Position numbers and translations under genes: made by a program. The notes beneath the pieces are model-generated. The model did no database searches, was not told where the DNA came from, and worked only from the letters and a program-made list of their open reading frames with translations. A DNA stretch of 61,834 nucleotides from Sulfurovum sp. (GTDB taxonomy: Bacteria > Campylobacterota > Campylobacteria > Campylobacterales > Sulfurovaceae). Location: assembly GCA_020721345.1 (NCBI GenBank), contig DYMX01000003.1, forward strand, positions 1 to 61,834, written 5' to 3'. Positions 27,684-37,840 of the stretch are shown here, in pieces (within the stretch, counting starts at the first letter, position 1; the number at the start of each line of letters is the position of its first letter).

Positions 27684-28597
27684 TGATGTCAAGGTTTTTT
27701 GAAGCGATTTGGTTTGATACGAAATGGTATCACTATTTTTTAATAGTTTTATTTTTGCCATTGTCGTTTTTGTGGACTATTTTTATGGTTATTCGGAGAT
27801 TTTTGTCGATCAGGGAAAATTTTGAAATACCTATAGTCAGTATAGGAAACTTGCAAGTCGGAGGAACGGGAAAAACGCCTTTTATCATAGAGCTTGCATC
27901 AAAATATGAAAGATCGTATATAATCAGCAGAGGCTACGGCAGGCAAAGCAAAGGGCTAGTTCAAGTCAGCAAGAACGGCAAAATGCTTGTAGATGTTCAG
28001 ACTTGCGGTGATGAAGCCTTTTTGATAGCGCAATCAATAAAAAATAGTAATGTTATAGTAAGCGAGAATAGACAAGAGGCTATAGAGTTTGCTAAAGCTA
28101 ATGGCGCAAAAGTGATTTTTTTAGATGATGGTTTTAATCAGGTAAATATAGAAAAGTTTGAAATAATCCTAAGTCCAAATAAGATAACAAACTATTTGCC
28201 GATTCCAAGCGGACCGTTTAGGGAATTGATCTTTTATGAAAAAAAAGCTGATATTGCCGCAAGAGAAAATATTGATTTTAAAAGAGTCGTAACTTTTGAA
28301 GACCTTACGCCTTCCATGGTGTTGGTAACCGCCATAGCAAATCCTGCAAGGCTAGATAGATTTTTACCTGCCGGAGCTATAAAAAAATACTATTTTGACG
28401 ATCATTCATATTTTAAAGAAGAAGAACTTAAGCAATTGCTTACACGAAACGGCGCTACAAGTTTGCTTGTTACCCAAAAAGATGCAGTCAAGATGGATGG
28501 TTTTAAGTTGCCGATCTCTAAAATGCGGCTAAAATTAGAAATAAAACAAAGCATTGTAGACAAAGTAGATAAATATATAAAAGGATATGAGAAATGA
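27683..28597 (+). CDS. lpxK: Tetraacyldisaccharide 4'-kinase
   Basis: VSIGNLQVGGTGKTPFIIELA, RGYGRQSKG, DDGFNQ motifs. Confidence 0.95.
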   Translation: MMSRFFEAIWFDTKWYHYFLIVLFLPLSFLWTIFMVIRRFLSIRENFEIPIVSIGNLQVGGTGKTPFIIELASKYERSYIISRGYGRQSKGLVQVSKNGKMLVDVQTCGDEAFLIAQSIKNSNVIVSENRQEAIEFAKANGAKVIFLDDGFNQVNIEKFEIILSPNKITNYLPIPSGPFRELIFYEKKADIAARENIDFKRVVTFEDLTPSMVLVTAIANPARLDRFLPAGAIKKYYFDDHSYFKEEELKQLLTRNGATSLLVTQKDAVKMDGFKLPISKMRLKLEIKQSIVDKVDKYIKGYEK

Positions 28598-29445
28598 AAC
28601 AAAATATTGAAGTTGTAAAAACTCTTCTAGACGCATTGCCTTATATAAAAAAATTTCAAAATCAAAAAATAGTCATTAAATATGGAGGCGCTGCACAAAC
28701 AAGTGATGAGCTAAAAATGCAATTTGCTCAAGATGTAGTGCTATTGCATTATGTTGGACTTAAGCCTATTATAGTGCACGGAGGCGGAAAAACTATTACG
28801 GATCTGCTTTCTCAGCTTGGTCTCGGCACTGAATTTATCGACGGTCAAAGAGTAACAACAAAAGATGTTATGAGGGTTGTAGAGATGGTTCTAAGCGGAG
28901 AGATCAACAAAGAGATAGTTTCATTGCTAAACACTCAAGGCGCTAAAGCTATAGGAATTTCCGGAAAAGACGGTCATTTTTTAGATGCGCGTCCAAAAGA
29001 CTTTGAAAAATTTGGCTATACAGGCATAATTGAACATGTAAATACTGAACTTGTCGACGACATTATAGATGACGGATTTGTGCCGGTAATTGCTCCGATT
29101 GCCGGAAGCAGCAGCGTAGGGCATCCGGGGTTTAATATAAACGCGGACCTTGCAGCAAGTAAAATAGCAGTTGCGCTAAAAGCAAACAAAGTGCTTTTCC
29201 TGACAGATACAGCTGGTGTTTTGGATAAAGACGGACAACTTTTAACGGGGCTTACGGTGGAAAAGACAAAAGAGTTAAAAGCTGACGGAACAATTTACGG
29301 CGGTATGGTGCCAAAAGTTGACGCATGTATAGAAGCACTAAATGGCGGAGTAAGCAGGGCTCATATCATTGATGGAAGAGTGGAGCATTCATTACTCTTG
29401 GAGATTCTAACAAGCAGCGGCGTAGGGACTTATATAGAGTTATAG
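28594..29445 (+). CDS. argB: Acetylglutamate kinase
   Basis: VIKYGGAAQTSDELK, IVHGGGKTITDLL, NINADLAASKIAVAL, GGMVPKVDACIEAL. Confidence 0.97.
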   Translation: MKQNIEVVKTLLDALPYIKKFQNQKIVIKYGGAAQTSDELKMQFAQDVVLLHYVGLKPIIVHGGGKTITDLLSQLGLGTEFIDGQRVTTKDVMRVVEMVLSGEINKEIVSLLNTQGAKAIGISGKDGHFLDARPKDFEKFGYTGIIEHVNTELVDDIIDDGFVPVIAPIAGSSSVGHPGFNINADLAASKIAVALKANKVLFLTDTAGVLDKDGQLLTGLTVEKTKELKADGTIYGGMVPKVDACIEALNGGVSRAHIIDGRVEHSLLLEILTSSGVGTYIEL

Positions 29446-29508
29446 TTATTTGAAATCACTAAATCAAGCAAAAAATGGTATAATTTAATATTCTAATATA
29501 TAGGATAA

Positions 29509-29585
29509 AAGAGCGACTAGTCGCGTGAGCTGTCTGCTGAAGACCTAATTTTAGGCTTTGCCTAAAATTTGAGAATGTATCAGAT
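29509..29585 (+). repeat. Dispersed structured intergenic repeat, copy 2
   Basis: aagagcgactagtcgcgtgagctgtctgctgaagacctaattttaggctttgcctaaaatttgagaatgtatcagat; about 10 mismatches in 75 nt to copy 1, four of them forming two compensatory pairs in the hairpin. Confidence 0.9.
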
Positions 29586-29610
29586 GGTATAAAAGATTAA
29601 AAGGTCAATA

Positions 29611-31077
29611 ATGCAGTTTGTAGAAACTAGAGGCAATGACGGTAAAAAGCCGTTAACTGTTACATTTTCGGAGGCTATCCTCTCTCCGAGCGGTAGCTTC
29701 GGAGGACTATATGTGCCCAGCGAACTCCCAAAGATTGATAGCGATTTTTTAACAAAACACAAAAATAGTTCTTATAAAGAGTTGGCATTTGATTTTCTCA
29801 AAATATGCGAAATAGACATAGACGATGAAACCCTAAAGCAAGCGCTTGACAGATATGATCTATATGATGATGCTTCAAACCCTGTTCCGCTTAGTAAGAT
29901 AGAAAATAATTGTTTTGTTAGCGAGCTGTATCACGGACCGACTCGCGCATTTAAAGATATGGCATTGCAGCCTTTCGGGTACATTCTGGGTTCATTGGCC
30001 GCAAAAAGAGATCAAAACTATTTAATTATGGCAGCAACAAGCGGAGATACCGGACCGGCAACTTTGGAAACATTTAAAAACCAATCAAACGTACAGGTTG
30101 TCTGTTTGTATCCCAATGGGGGAACAAGTGATGTTCAAAGACTTCAAATGGTAACGGAGGATGCAAAAAATCTGCATGTATTTGGAGTGATCGGAGACTT
30201 TGACGATACGCAAAACGCGCTTAAAAATCTTCTTGCGTCAGACGAGTTCAATAACGCATTAAGAGATAAAAATATAGAATTAAGTGCGGCTAATTCCGTA
30301 AATTTCGGAAGAATAATCTTTCAAATAATATATCATATATATAGCTATATCGAACTTGTTAAAAGTGGAGAAATAAAACTTGGGGAACAAATATACATAG
30401 TTGTTCCTAGTGGAAATTTCGGTAATGCTTTGGGTGGATATTATGCCAAAAAAATGGGTTTGCCTATAGAAAAAATATTGATAACATCAAATAGGAACAA
30501 TATATTAACCGATTGGATAAAAGAAGGAGCGTATGATCTTACTACTAGACATCTGATCCAAACCATATCACCTGCAATGGATATATTGAAAAGTTCCAAT
30601 GTCGAGAGAATACTGTACGATAAATTTGGCGATAAAAGAACAAAAGAACTTATGGACGAACTTGCAAGCAGCGGGAAATATCATTTGAGCGAAGATGAGA
30701 TAAATGAAATAAGAAAAGATTTTGATGCTTCGTACTCAACCGATGAAGAGTGTTTGGATGTTATAGGTGAGTATGCCAAGAAAGATTATATCATGGATCC
30801 GCATACAGCAACTTGTATTAGAGCTTATAGAACACTAAGAGAACATAATTTGCCAACAGTGATATATTCAACAGCTGAATGGACAAAATTTAGTCCTACT
30901 GTTGCCAAAGCGCTCGGTATGGATGCAAAAGCAGATTTAAAAGCACTTGAAATGGTTAGTAAAAAAACTAACTTGAAAATACCCGATATGGTTATAGGAT
31001 TGTTTAAAAAGCCTATAGTACATGATAAAGTAATAGATAAAAATAGTATAAAGGATAACATTCTTACTATTTTATAA
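29611..31077 (+). CDS. thrC: Threonine synthase
   Basis: HGPTRAFKDMALQPFG (PLP Lys), AATSGDTGPATLE, VPSGNFGNALGGYYAKKMGLPI. Confidence 0.97.
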   Translation: MQFVETRGNDGKKPLTVTFSEAILSPSGSFGGLYVPSELPKIDSDFLTKHKNSSYKELAFDFLKICEIDIDDETLKQALDRYDLYDDASNPVPLSKIENNCFVSELYHGPTRAFKDMALQPFGYILGSLAAKRDQNYLIMAATSGDTGPATLETFKNQSNVQVVCLYPNGGTSDVQRLQMVTEDAKNLHVFGVIGDFDDTQNALKNLLASDEFNNALRDKNIELSAANSVNFGRIIFQIIYHIYSYIELVKSGEIKLGEQIYIVVPSGNFGNALGGYYAKKMGLPIEKILITSNRNNILTDWIKEGAYDLTTRHLIQTISPAMDILKSSNVERILYDKFGDKRTKELMDELASSGKYHLSEDEINEIRKDFDASYSTDEECLDVIGEYAKKDYIMDPHTATCIRAYRTLREHNLPTVIYSTAEWTKFSPTVAKALGMDAKADLKALEMVSKKTNLKIPDMVIGLFKKPIVHDKVIDKNSIKDNILTIL

Positions 31078-31094
31078 TTCTTTAAAGGAGTATC

Positions 31095-31952
31095 ATGAGA
31101 AAGATTTTGTTTTTTATGATCTCGGTTTTTTTGCTTTTTTTAGGTGTTGCTCAGTGCGTTCAGGATAGTAATGGTTCGGCTATGAAAAACATAACTGAGG
31201 GTTTATCTGAAGTTAACAATACCTATAAAAAAACAAAATCAACTCGTAAAACTACTCCAAAAGCAAAAAAAAATATTCAAAATAATAACGATATAAATCC
31301 AGCAAAAAAAATATTTTTAGTTACCCAAACAAACAAAAATCAAATCAATAAAAACCAATTGGACTACATCACCATAAAAGAAAATATCAAATTTCCTGTC
31401 AGTTTCCAGAGTACATACAAGGTTAAAAAGGGTGATACATTGGGCGGAATCGCTAAAAAATTCGGTGTAGCGCAAGGTGAGATACAAAGATTGAATCGTG
31501 AGGTTGATTTTGATGTATTATCTGTAGGCAAAGAGATTGTTATGCCAATATCTCAAAATAAAATAGATGAAATTGAAAACCAAAAAGCAACAATTGTCAA
31601 AAAACAAATAGAGTTAGAACAAAAAATTATTTCTATGCCTGAAGGTAACCAGCTTAGGGTTATTGCGTCTGCTTATACATCGCATGCAAGCCAAACGGAT
31701 GGAAGTCCTTTTATTGGGGCATGGGGGCATAGATTTTCTCCAGGTATGCACATAGTGGCAGTGTCTAATGATTTGATAAGAGAATATGGCTTAACAAATG
31801 GAAGTAAGATAAGAATAGGCGGACTTGACGGGTATTATACCGTTAGAGATAAGATGAACAAAAGATATAGAAAACATATAGATATCTATATGGGGCTTGA
31901 TAGGATCAAAGCTCTTAGATGGGGGAGGCGAAGTGTTGTGATATATTGGTAG
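31095..31952 (+). CDS. LysM and 3D domain-containing protein
   Basis: LysM: TYKVKKGDTLGGIAKKFGVAQGEIQRLNREVDFDVLSVGKEIVMP; C-terminal 3D domain: VIASAYTSHASQTDGSP...DIYMGLDRIKALRWGRRSVVIYW. Confidence 0.88.
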   Translation: MRKILFFMISVFLLFLGVAQCVQDSNGSAMKNITEGLSEVNNTYKKTKSTRKTTPKAKKNIQNNNDINPAKKIFLVTQTNKNQINKNQLDYITIKENIKFPVSFQSTYKVKKGDTLGGIAKKFGVAQGEIQRLNREVDFDVLSVGKEIVMPISQNKIDEIENQKATIVKKQIELEQKIISMPEGNQLRVIASAYTSHASQTDGSPFIGAWGHRFSPGMHIVAVSNDLIREYGLTNGSKIRIGGLDGYYTVRDKMNKRYRKHIDIYMGLDRIKALRWGRRSVVIYW

Positions 31953-31953
31953 T

Positions 31954-33933
31954 TCAACTATTTAGAGACTCATAAAGTTCCCAAAGTTCTAGGTACTTCT
32001 CGCTTTTTTCATCATATAAATTTTGCGTAATTTCCAATACATCCGTAAGCTCTTTTAGTCCTTTTTGGCCATAGCAGTCAGGGTTGCCTAAGCATTTTCT
32101 AACTTCATCAAGTTTTGCTTCAAGCTCTTCAAGCTCTTTTGGCAAGGAGTCAAAATCCCTTTGTTTCTTATAGCTTAGTTTGTTTTTTGTTTTGATTTTA
32201 ATTTCATTTTTTTGTACTTTGTCATCCGGCTTTGCTATCTCTTTATCAAGAGAATCAAGCTCTTTTATCTCTTTCTCGATAGCAAGATATTCGCTGTAAG
32301 ATTGGTATGATTCCTCTATACTGCCGTCTCCTTTTAGCATCAAAAGTTTTGAAGCAACTTTATCGACAAAATATCTATCATGGGAAACCACAAGCAAGGC
32401 GCCGCTAAAATTGATAAGCCGGTCTTCTAGGATGGTAATGGTTTGGATATCAAGATCATTTGTAGGCTCATCCAAAATAAGACAATCAACCTTCTTGGCT
32501 AACAATAGCGCAAGAGCTACTCTATTTTTCTCTCCGCCGCTAAGCATTCCTATTTTTTGAGTTAAATACTCTTTTGGAAAAAGAAAGCTTTTTAAATATC
32601 CGTATACATGCATATTGTGACCGTTTACTTCGATCGTATCGCCTCCATTTGGACAAAATGTTTCTATAAGAGTATGCTCATCGTTTAACATATCTCTGTG
32701 TTGGTCAAAGTAACCTATAGTGAAATCACCTCTGTCTATACTTCCGCTGTCCACCTCAAGTTTTCCCAATATCAGCTTTATAAGCGTGGATTTTCCAGCT
32801 CCGTTTGGTCCAACGATCGCTATCTTATCACGCTGAAGTATTCTGTAGCTAAAATTCTCAATAAGTTTTCTATTTGGAAGAGAGTATGAAATATTATGGA
32901 GTTCAAACAGCATTTTTTTTCTCGATACGCTATCTTCTCTGTTGAAGTGCTTTTTTTCCCGTTCTAGCTCGAGAGTGATCTTTCTTATGAGTGACGGGTT
33001 TGACTTGGCTTTATCTCTAAGTTCAAAAACTTTCTGTTTTCTTCCTTGATTTCTTTTTTCTCTTGCTCTTACGCTTTTTCCAAGCCACTCTTCTTCTTGC
33101 TTTAAGAGTTTTAGTAGATTTTCATGACCTTTTTGAAGTGATTTTAGTCTCTGCTCTTTTAAGTGTAAAAAATTTTGATAGCCACCATTGTAGCTGACTA
33201 GCTTATGATTTTCTATCTCGATAACCCTTGTGGCGATATTGTCTATAAAATATCTGTCATGTGATATAAAAAGAAGCGTAAATTTTTCTTTTAATAACAT
33301 CTCCTCCAAAAATTCAACCATATATACATCAAGATGATTAGTGGGCTCGTCTAGAAGCAGTATATCAGGTTTTTTTAGTATCAATCCGGCTAAAGCTACC
33401 CTTCTTTGTTCTCCGCCTGAAAGCGAATAGACGAGTCTATTTTCATACTCTTTTAGATGAAACTCTCTCAAAACTCTTTCTATTTTATCATCCAAACTCC
33501 AAGCGTTATGATGATCTAAAAAATTTGCAAGGCGTGAATGTTTTTCAAGCAGTTCTTTGTTATTAAAGTCATCTGCCAATTTTAAACTGATCTCATCATA
33601 CTCTTTTTTTGCATTATAGAGTTCGGTGAGTTCAAGCTCTATGGCTTCTTTTGTTGTAACATTTGATTTGAATTTTGGGTTTTGGGAAAGTATCTCTATT
33701 TGGATATTTCCATTTATGACCTTTTTACCGTCATTTGGCTCTTCTTCGGATGATATGATTTTCATTAGTGTAGATTTACCACACCCATTTTGTCCTACTA
33801 TAGCAACTCTTTCACCCTCATTTAGATGAAAATCTACATCATCAAGCAAGATTTTGAGATCATACTGTTTTTTAATTCCAAACAAATCGACTAAAGCCAA
33901 AAAATCTCCTAATTTTTTTCGCATTATACACAA
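31954..33933 (-). CDS. ABC-F family ATP-binding protein (Uup-like)
   Basis: Two ABC cassettes: GQNGCGKSTL/LSGGEQRRVALAG and GPNGAGKSTL/LSGGEKNRVALAL; linker and C-terminal coiled coil. Confidence 0.95.
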   Translation of the reverse strand: MCIMRKKLGDFLALVDLFGIKKQYDLKILLDDVDFHLNEGERVAIVGQNGCGKSTLMKIISSEEEPNDGKKVINGNIQIEILSQNPKFKSNVTTKEAIELELTELYNAKKEYDEISLKLADDFNNKELLEKHSRLANFLDHHNAWSLDDKIERVLREFHLKEYENRLVYSLSGGEQRRVALAGLILKKPDILLLDEPTNHLDVYMVEFLEEMLLKEKFTLLFISHDRYFIDNIATRVIEIENHKLVSYNGGYQNFLHLKEQRLKSLQKGHENLLKLLKQEEEWLGKSVRAREKRNQGRKQKVFELRDKAKSNPSLIRKITLELEREKKHFNREDSVSRKKMLFELHNISYSLPNRKLIENFSYRILQRDKIAIVGPNGAGKSTLIKLILGKLEVDSGSIDRGDFTIGYFDQHRDMLNDEHTLIETFCPNGGDTIEVNGHNMHVYGYLKSFLFPKEYLTQKIGMLSGGEKNRVALALLLAKKVDCLILDEPTNDLDIQTITILEDRLINFSGALLVVSHDRYFVDKVASKLLMLKGDGSIEESYQSYSEYLAIEKEIKELDSLDKEIAKPDDKVQKNEIKIKTKNKLSYKKQRDFDSLPKELEELEAKLDEVRKCLGNPDCYGQKGLKELTDVLEITQNLYDEKSEKYLELWELYESLNS

Positions 33934-33984
33934 AAGAGACTTTTAAGCCAAACTCGGTATATTTCAAATAAAAAAGGCTATTTA

Positions 33985-35238
33985 ATGCTTGAAGTGTTGA
34001 TCGCACTCTTTTCTATATATACTGCTTTAAAAGTTTATATTTCTGTAATGCAGCTAGGGTTTATAATATCCAAAAGAGATAAAGAGCCCGTATTGATAGG
34101 AATGGACGAATATAGAGCGGCTGCAAATTATTCTATTGAAAAAGAAAAAATATCTCTATTTTCACATTTTTTAGAATATCTGCTTTTTTTATGGTGGGTT
34201 ATTTTCGGGTTTGGGTTTTTATATGAAATTTCAAGCGATATGCTTGATACTCCTTTTAAACAAAGTTTACTTTTTATGGCAGGATATTTTGCAATAGACT
34301 ATATACTAACTTTGCCTATATCCATATACCAAACTTTTGTCGTAGATCAAAAATACGGTTTTACACAAACAACACCAAAGATTTTTTTGATTGACCAAAT
34401 AAAAAGCATTTCATTGTTTCTGACATTTGGTCTCGGCATTATATCATTGCTTGTTTGGATAGTAAATAGTTTTGAATTATGGTGGTTCTATGCATTTATT
34501 TTCGTTATAATCCTTATTTTGCTCATCAATTTTATATATCCGACCGTAATAGCGCCGATCTTCAATAAATTCTCGCCGCTTGCCGACCAAGAACTAAGGA
34601 TAAAAATAGAAGCCCTTATGGAAAGATCCGGCATGAAGGCAAACGGTATTTTTGTCATGGATGCAAGTAAAAGAGACAGTAGGCTAAATGCTTATTTTGG
34701 AGGCGTAGGGAGAAGTAAAAGAGTAGTTCTTTTTGATACATTGCTAGAAAAACTCAACCATAATGAACTTTTAGCGGTTCTTGGTCATGAGCTTGGACAT
34801 TTTATACATGGCGATATCTGGAAAAATATTATTCTTATGACTATACTTATGTTTATAATCTTTTTTATGCTTGGAAATTTGCCTGAAAATATTTTTAGTA
34901 AAATGCACACAGCGCCTATTGCCGGAGTTAAACTAACATTTATGCTGATGGTATTGCCTCTTGTGACTTTTGTCTGGATGCCGATAATAAGTTTTTTTAG
35001 CCGTAAGCATGAGTATAAAGCCGATGAATACGGCAGCAGTATGAGCAGTAAAGATAATCTCTCATCCGCTCTTTTAAAACTGGTCAAAGAAAATAAATCT
35101 TTTCCGCGTTCACACCCGATATATATTTTTTTCTACTATTCCCATCCGCCAATCCTAGAGAGGCTTAAAGCACTAGGATATAATGAAAATAAAGAGAACG
35201 ATGATAAATTTAAAATTACAGATTTTATAAAACAATGA
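33985..35238 (+). CDS. M48 family metalloprotease (Ste24/CAAX prenyl protease-like)
   Basis: VLGHELGHFIHGD HExxH-type motif; multi-TM; HEYKADEYG. Confidence 0.95.
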   Translation: MLEVLIALFSIYTALKVYISVMQLGFIISKRDKEPVLIGMDEYRAAANYSIEKEKISLFSHFLEYLLFLWWVIFGFGFLYEISSDMLDTPFKQSLLFMAGYFAIDYILTLPISIYQTFVVDQKYGFTQTTPKIFLIDQIKSISLFLTFGLGIISLLVWIVNSFELWWFYAFIFVIILILLINFIYPTVIAPIFNKFSPLADQELRIKIEALMERSGMKANGIFVMDASKRDSRLNAYFGGVGRSKRVVLFDTLLEKLNHNELLAVLGHELGHFIHGDIWKNIILMTILMFIIFFMLGNLPENIFSKMHTAPIAGVKLTFMLMVLPLVTFVWMPIISFFSRKHEYKADEYGSSMSSKDNLSSALLKLVKENKSFPRSHPIYIFFYYSHPPILERLKALGYNENKENDDKFKITDFIKQ

Positions 35239-36053
35239 ATATAAAAGAAGCTATTCTTTGGGCATCAAATGAATTGGCGCTAATTTGCGAAAGACCGGTT
35301 TTTGAAGCGCAATTGCTTCTTTGCCATCACCTAAATTGTCAAAAAGTTTTTCTGTTTTCAAACGAAGAGACTGATGTTAAAAATATTGAAACGTTTAAAG
35401 ACATTATAGCTAGACGTAAAAATAGCGAGCCTTATGAGTACATAGTAAATAGCGTAAGTTTTTATGATATAGATTTGTTTGTGGAGCAGGGCGTTTTGAT
35501 TCCTCGTCCGGAAACAGAACTTTTAATAGATGAGGTTTCTCGCATAATCGAGCAAGAAAAAATAACGACTATTGCTGAGATAGGAATAGGAAGCGGCGCA
35601 ATTTCTATCGTACTTGCTAGAAAATTTCCAAATCTTAAAATAATCTCAACGGATATATCCAAAAGTGCTCTAGAGATCGCTAAAAAAAATATTGAACATT
35701 TTGGATTAAAGGATCAAATAAAATTAATTCATACAAATTTACTTGATGATGTAGAAGTTGATTTTGATATGATAGTAAGCAATCCCCCATATATAGCAGA
35801 TGATTTTATACTAGATAAAAACGTTATTGATTTTGAGCCAAAAGAGGCGCTTTTTGGCGGTGTTGTCGGAGATGAGCTATTAAAAGAGATAATTGATTTG
35901 GCTAAAATAAAAAAAGTAAAATTTTTAGCATGCGAAATGGGGTATGACCAAAAATACCCTATCGGTGAATATTTAAAGCAAATTAATGTAAATAGTGTAA
36001 AATTCTATACCGATTTAGCTAGATTGGACAGAGGATTTATAATAAAATTTTAA
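35235..36053 (+). CDS. prmC: Peptide chain release factor N(5)-glutamine methyltransferase
   Basis: IPRPETELLIDE, EIGIGSGAISIVLA, VSNPPYI motifs. Confidence 0.96.
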   Translation: MNIKEAILWASNELALICERPVFEAQLLLCHHLNCQKVFLFSNEETDVKNIETFKDIIARRKNSEPYEYIVNSVSFYDIDLFVEQGVLIPRPETELLIDEVSRIIEQEKITTIAEIGIGSGAISIVLARKFPNLKIISTDISKSALEIAKKNIEHFGLKDQIKLIHTNLLDDVEVDFDMIVSNPPYIADDFILDKNVIDFEPKEALFGGVVGDELLKEIIDLAKIKKVKFLACEMGYDQKYPIGEYLKQINVNSVKFYTDLARLDRGFIIKF

Positions 36054-36062
36054 AGGAAAAAA

Positions 36063-36542
36063 ATGCAAACAATTTTTAGAAACATTACAATGATATATTT
36101 TATATTTTTATCGGCTGCACTAGGCGCAGCCATATATGCAGGAGCTGTGGTTGCTCCTGTTATTTTTGATACCCAGAGCATATTCGGGACAAAGATTCTC
36201 TCTCAATACCAAGAGGGAATGATAATGACGCAAAATTTTATAAAATTATCTTACATCGTAACACTTAGCGTTGTATTTGTTGTTTTATATGAAGGATATA
36301 AATATAAAATGGGAGAAAGAGATACGCTGACCTTGATAGGCGCTTTTTTGGCTATTGCTACGGGTTTAATGTTTTCGTATTATTATATACCGGATATTGT
36401 TCTATGGCAACAAGCCGGAGAAGAGGCGACAAAAACGCAAGCCTTTATCAATATGCATAAGGGGTCTGAGATAAATTTTAAAATTTATGCTTTTGGACTT
36501 CTTGTGGTGTTGGTGAGAAATTACAGTAAGGCCCTTAAATAA
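36063..36542 (+). CDS. DUF4149-like integral membrane protein
   Basis: Four-TM small protein MIYFIFLSAALGAAIYAGAVVAPVIF...INMHKGSEINFKIY. Confidence 0.7.
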   Translation: MQTIFRNITMIYFIFLSAALGAAIYAGAVVAPVIFDTQSIFGTKILSQYQEGMIMTQNFIKLSYIVTLSVVFVVLYEGYKYKMGERDTLTLIGAFLAIATGLMFSYYYIPDIVLWQQAGEEATKTQAFINMHKGSEINFKIYAFGLLVVLVRNYSKALK

Positions 36543-36544
36543 GA

Positions 36545-37027
36545 ATGATAGAAGTCGCACATCCTTTTAATCCTATAGTTTTTAAAGATTCTAAAGTTTT
36601 AATACTCGGCTCTTTTCCTAGCATCAAATCTTTCGAGAATGGATTTTATTATGCTCATCCTCAAAATCAATTTTGGAAGATTATATCAGAAGTTGCCAAT
36701 TATCCCGTAAACAACAGAGATCAAAAGATATGGCTATTGAAAGAGAATAAAATTGCACTTTGGGATATGATAAAAATCTGTAATAGAGAAAATTCACTTG
36801 ACAGTTCTATAGAAAATGAAAATGTAAATGATATAGCAGGGTTTTTAGAACTTTATCCAAGTATAACAAAAATTGCATTTACCGGCAAAAAGTCACAGGC
36901 TCTTTTTGAACATCATTTTGGACATCTTGACATCGATAGATGTTATTTGCCGTCACCGTCAGCTGCATATGCCAAGATGTCGCTTTTGCAAAAAATTGAA
37001 AAGTACAAAGAGCTGCTAAAAATATGA
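36545..37027 (+). CDS. DNA-deoxyinosine glycosylase (UDG superfamily)
   Basis: HPFNPIVFKDSKVLILGSFPSIKSFENGFYYAHPQNQFWKII; LPSPSAAYA. Confidence 0.85.
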   Translation: MIEVAHPFNPIVFKDSKVLILGSFPSIKSFENGFYYAHPQNQFWKIISEVANYPVNNRDQKIWLLKENKIALWDMIKICNRENSLDSSIENENVNDIAGFLELYPSITKIAFTGKKSQALFEHHFGHLDIDRCYLPSPSAAYAKMSLLQKIEKYKELLKI

Positions 37028-37836
37028 GATGGGCTATCGGTGATTTGCAAGGATGCTTTGATTCTTTTATGGCATTGCTTGAAAAGATCAATTTTAATCC
37101 AAGTAATGATGAGCTTTGGCTTGTGGGGGATTTGGTTAATCGCGGAAATAGTTCCCTCGAAACGCTGGAATATGTTTATAGACACAGGGATAGCATCAAA
37201 GTAGTTTTGGGCAATCATGATATAACTCTTATTGCAGCATATTACGGTATAAAAAAAACCAATGTTTTTATAGAGCCGATACTTAAGTCTTTAAAAGTTG
37301 ATGACTATATTGAGTGGCTTAGAACGCTTCCATTTTTATATATTGATAAAAATAGCAACTATTGCATGTCTCACGCAGGAATCGCGCCATTATTTGATTT
37401 GGATGATGCTAAGAAATGGAATGATATCTTGCAGGAAAAACTGCAAGGCAGTGACGCAAAAAATTGGCTAATTGATAAACTAAACAACAAAGAGTGCATT
37501 CAGCACTACAATAAGTCATCTAGCGACAATGAAGCTTATGCTTTTAGTTCATTTACGAGAATGAGGTATTGCTTTCCTGACGGCGGTCTAGAATTAGAAA
37601 ATAAAAGTTGTCCGATAAGCGACGAAATTTTAGAAAAAACAAAGCCTTGGTTCAAAGTTGAAAATAGAAAAAATGTAGATAAAAAGATAGTATTTGGACA
37701 CTGGTCAACTTTAGGATTTTATAAAGACGATAATGTTATCGTGCTAGATACGGGATGCGTTTGGGGCGGAAAATTGACAGCATTCAATCTTGATACTGAA
37801 GATATCATAAGTGTGGATTGTAACAATAGAGGATAG
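37024..37836 (+). CDS. apaH: Symmetrical bis(5'-nucleosyl)-tetraphosphatase
   Basis: AIGDLQGCFDSF, WLVGDLVNRGNSSLETL, VLGNHDI, FGHWSTLG, LDTGCVWGGKLTA. Confidence 0.95.
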   Translation: MRWAIGDLQGCFDSFMALLEKINFNPSNDELWLVGDLVNRGNSSLETLEYVYRHRDSIKVVLGNHDITLIAAYYGIKKTNVFIEPILKSLKVDDYIEWLRTLPFLYIDKNSNYCMSHAGIAPLFDLDDAKKWNDILQEKLQGSDAKNWLIDKLNNKECIQHYNKSSSDNEAYAFSSFTRMRYCFPDGGLELENKSCPISDEILEKTKPWFKVENRKNVDKKIVFGHWSTLGFYKDDNVIVLDTGCVWGGKLTAFNLDTEDIISVDCNNRG

Positions 37837-37840
37837 ATAT

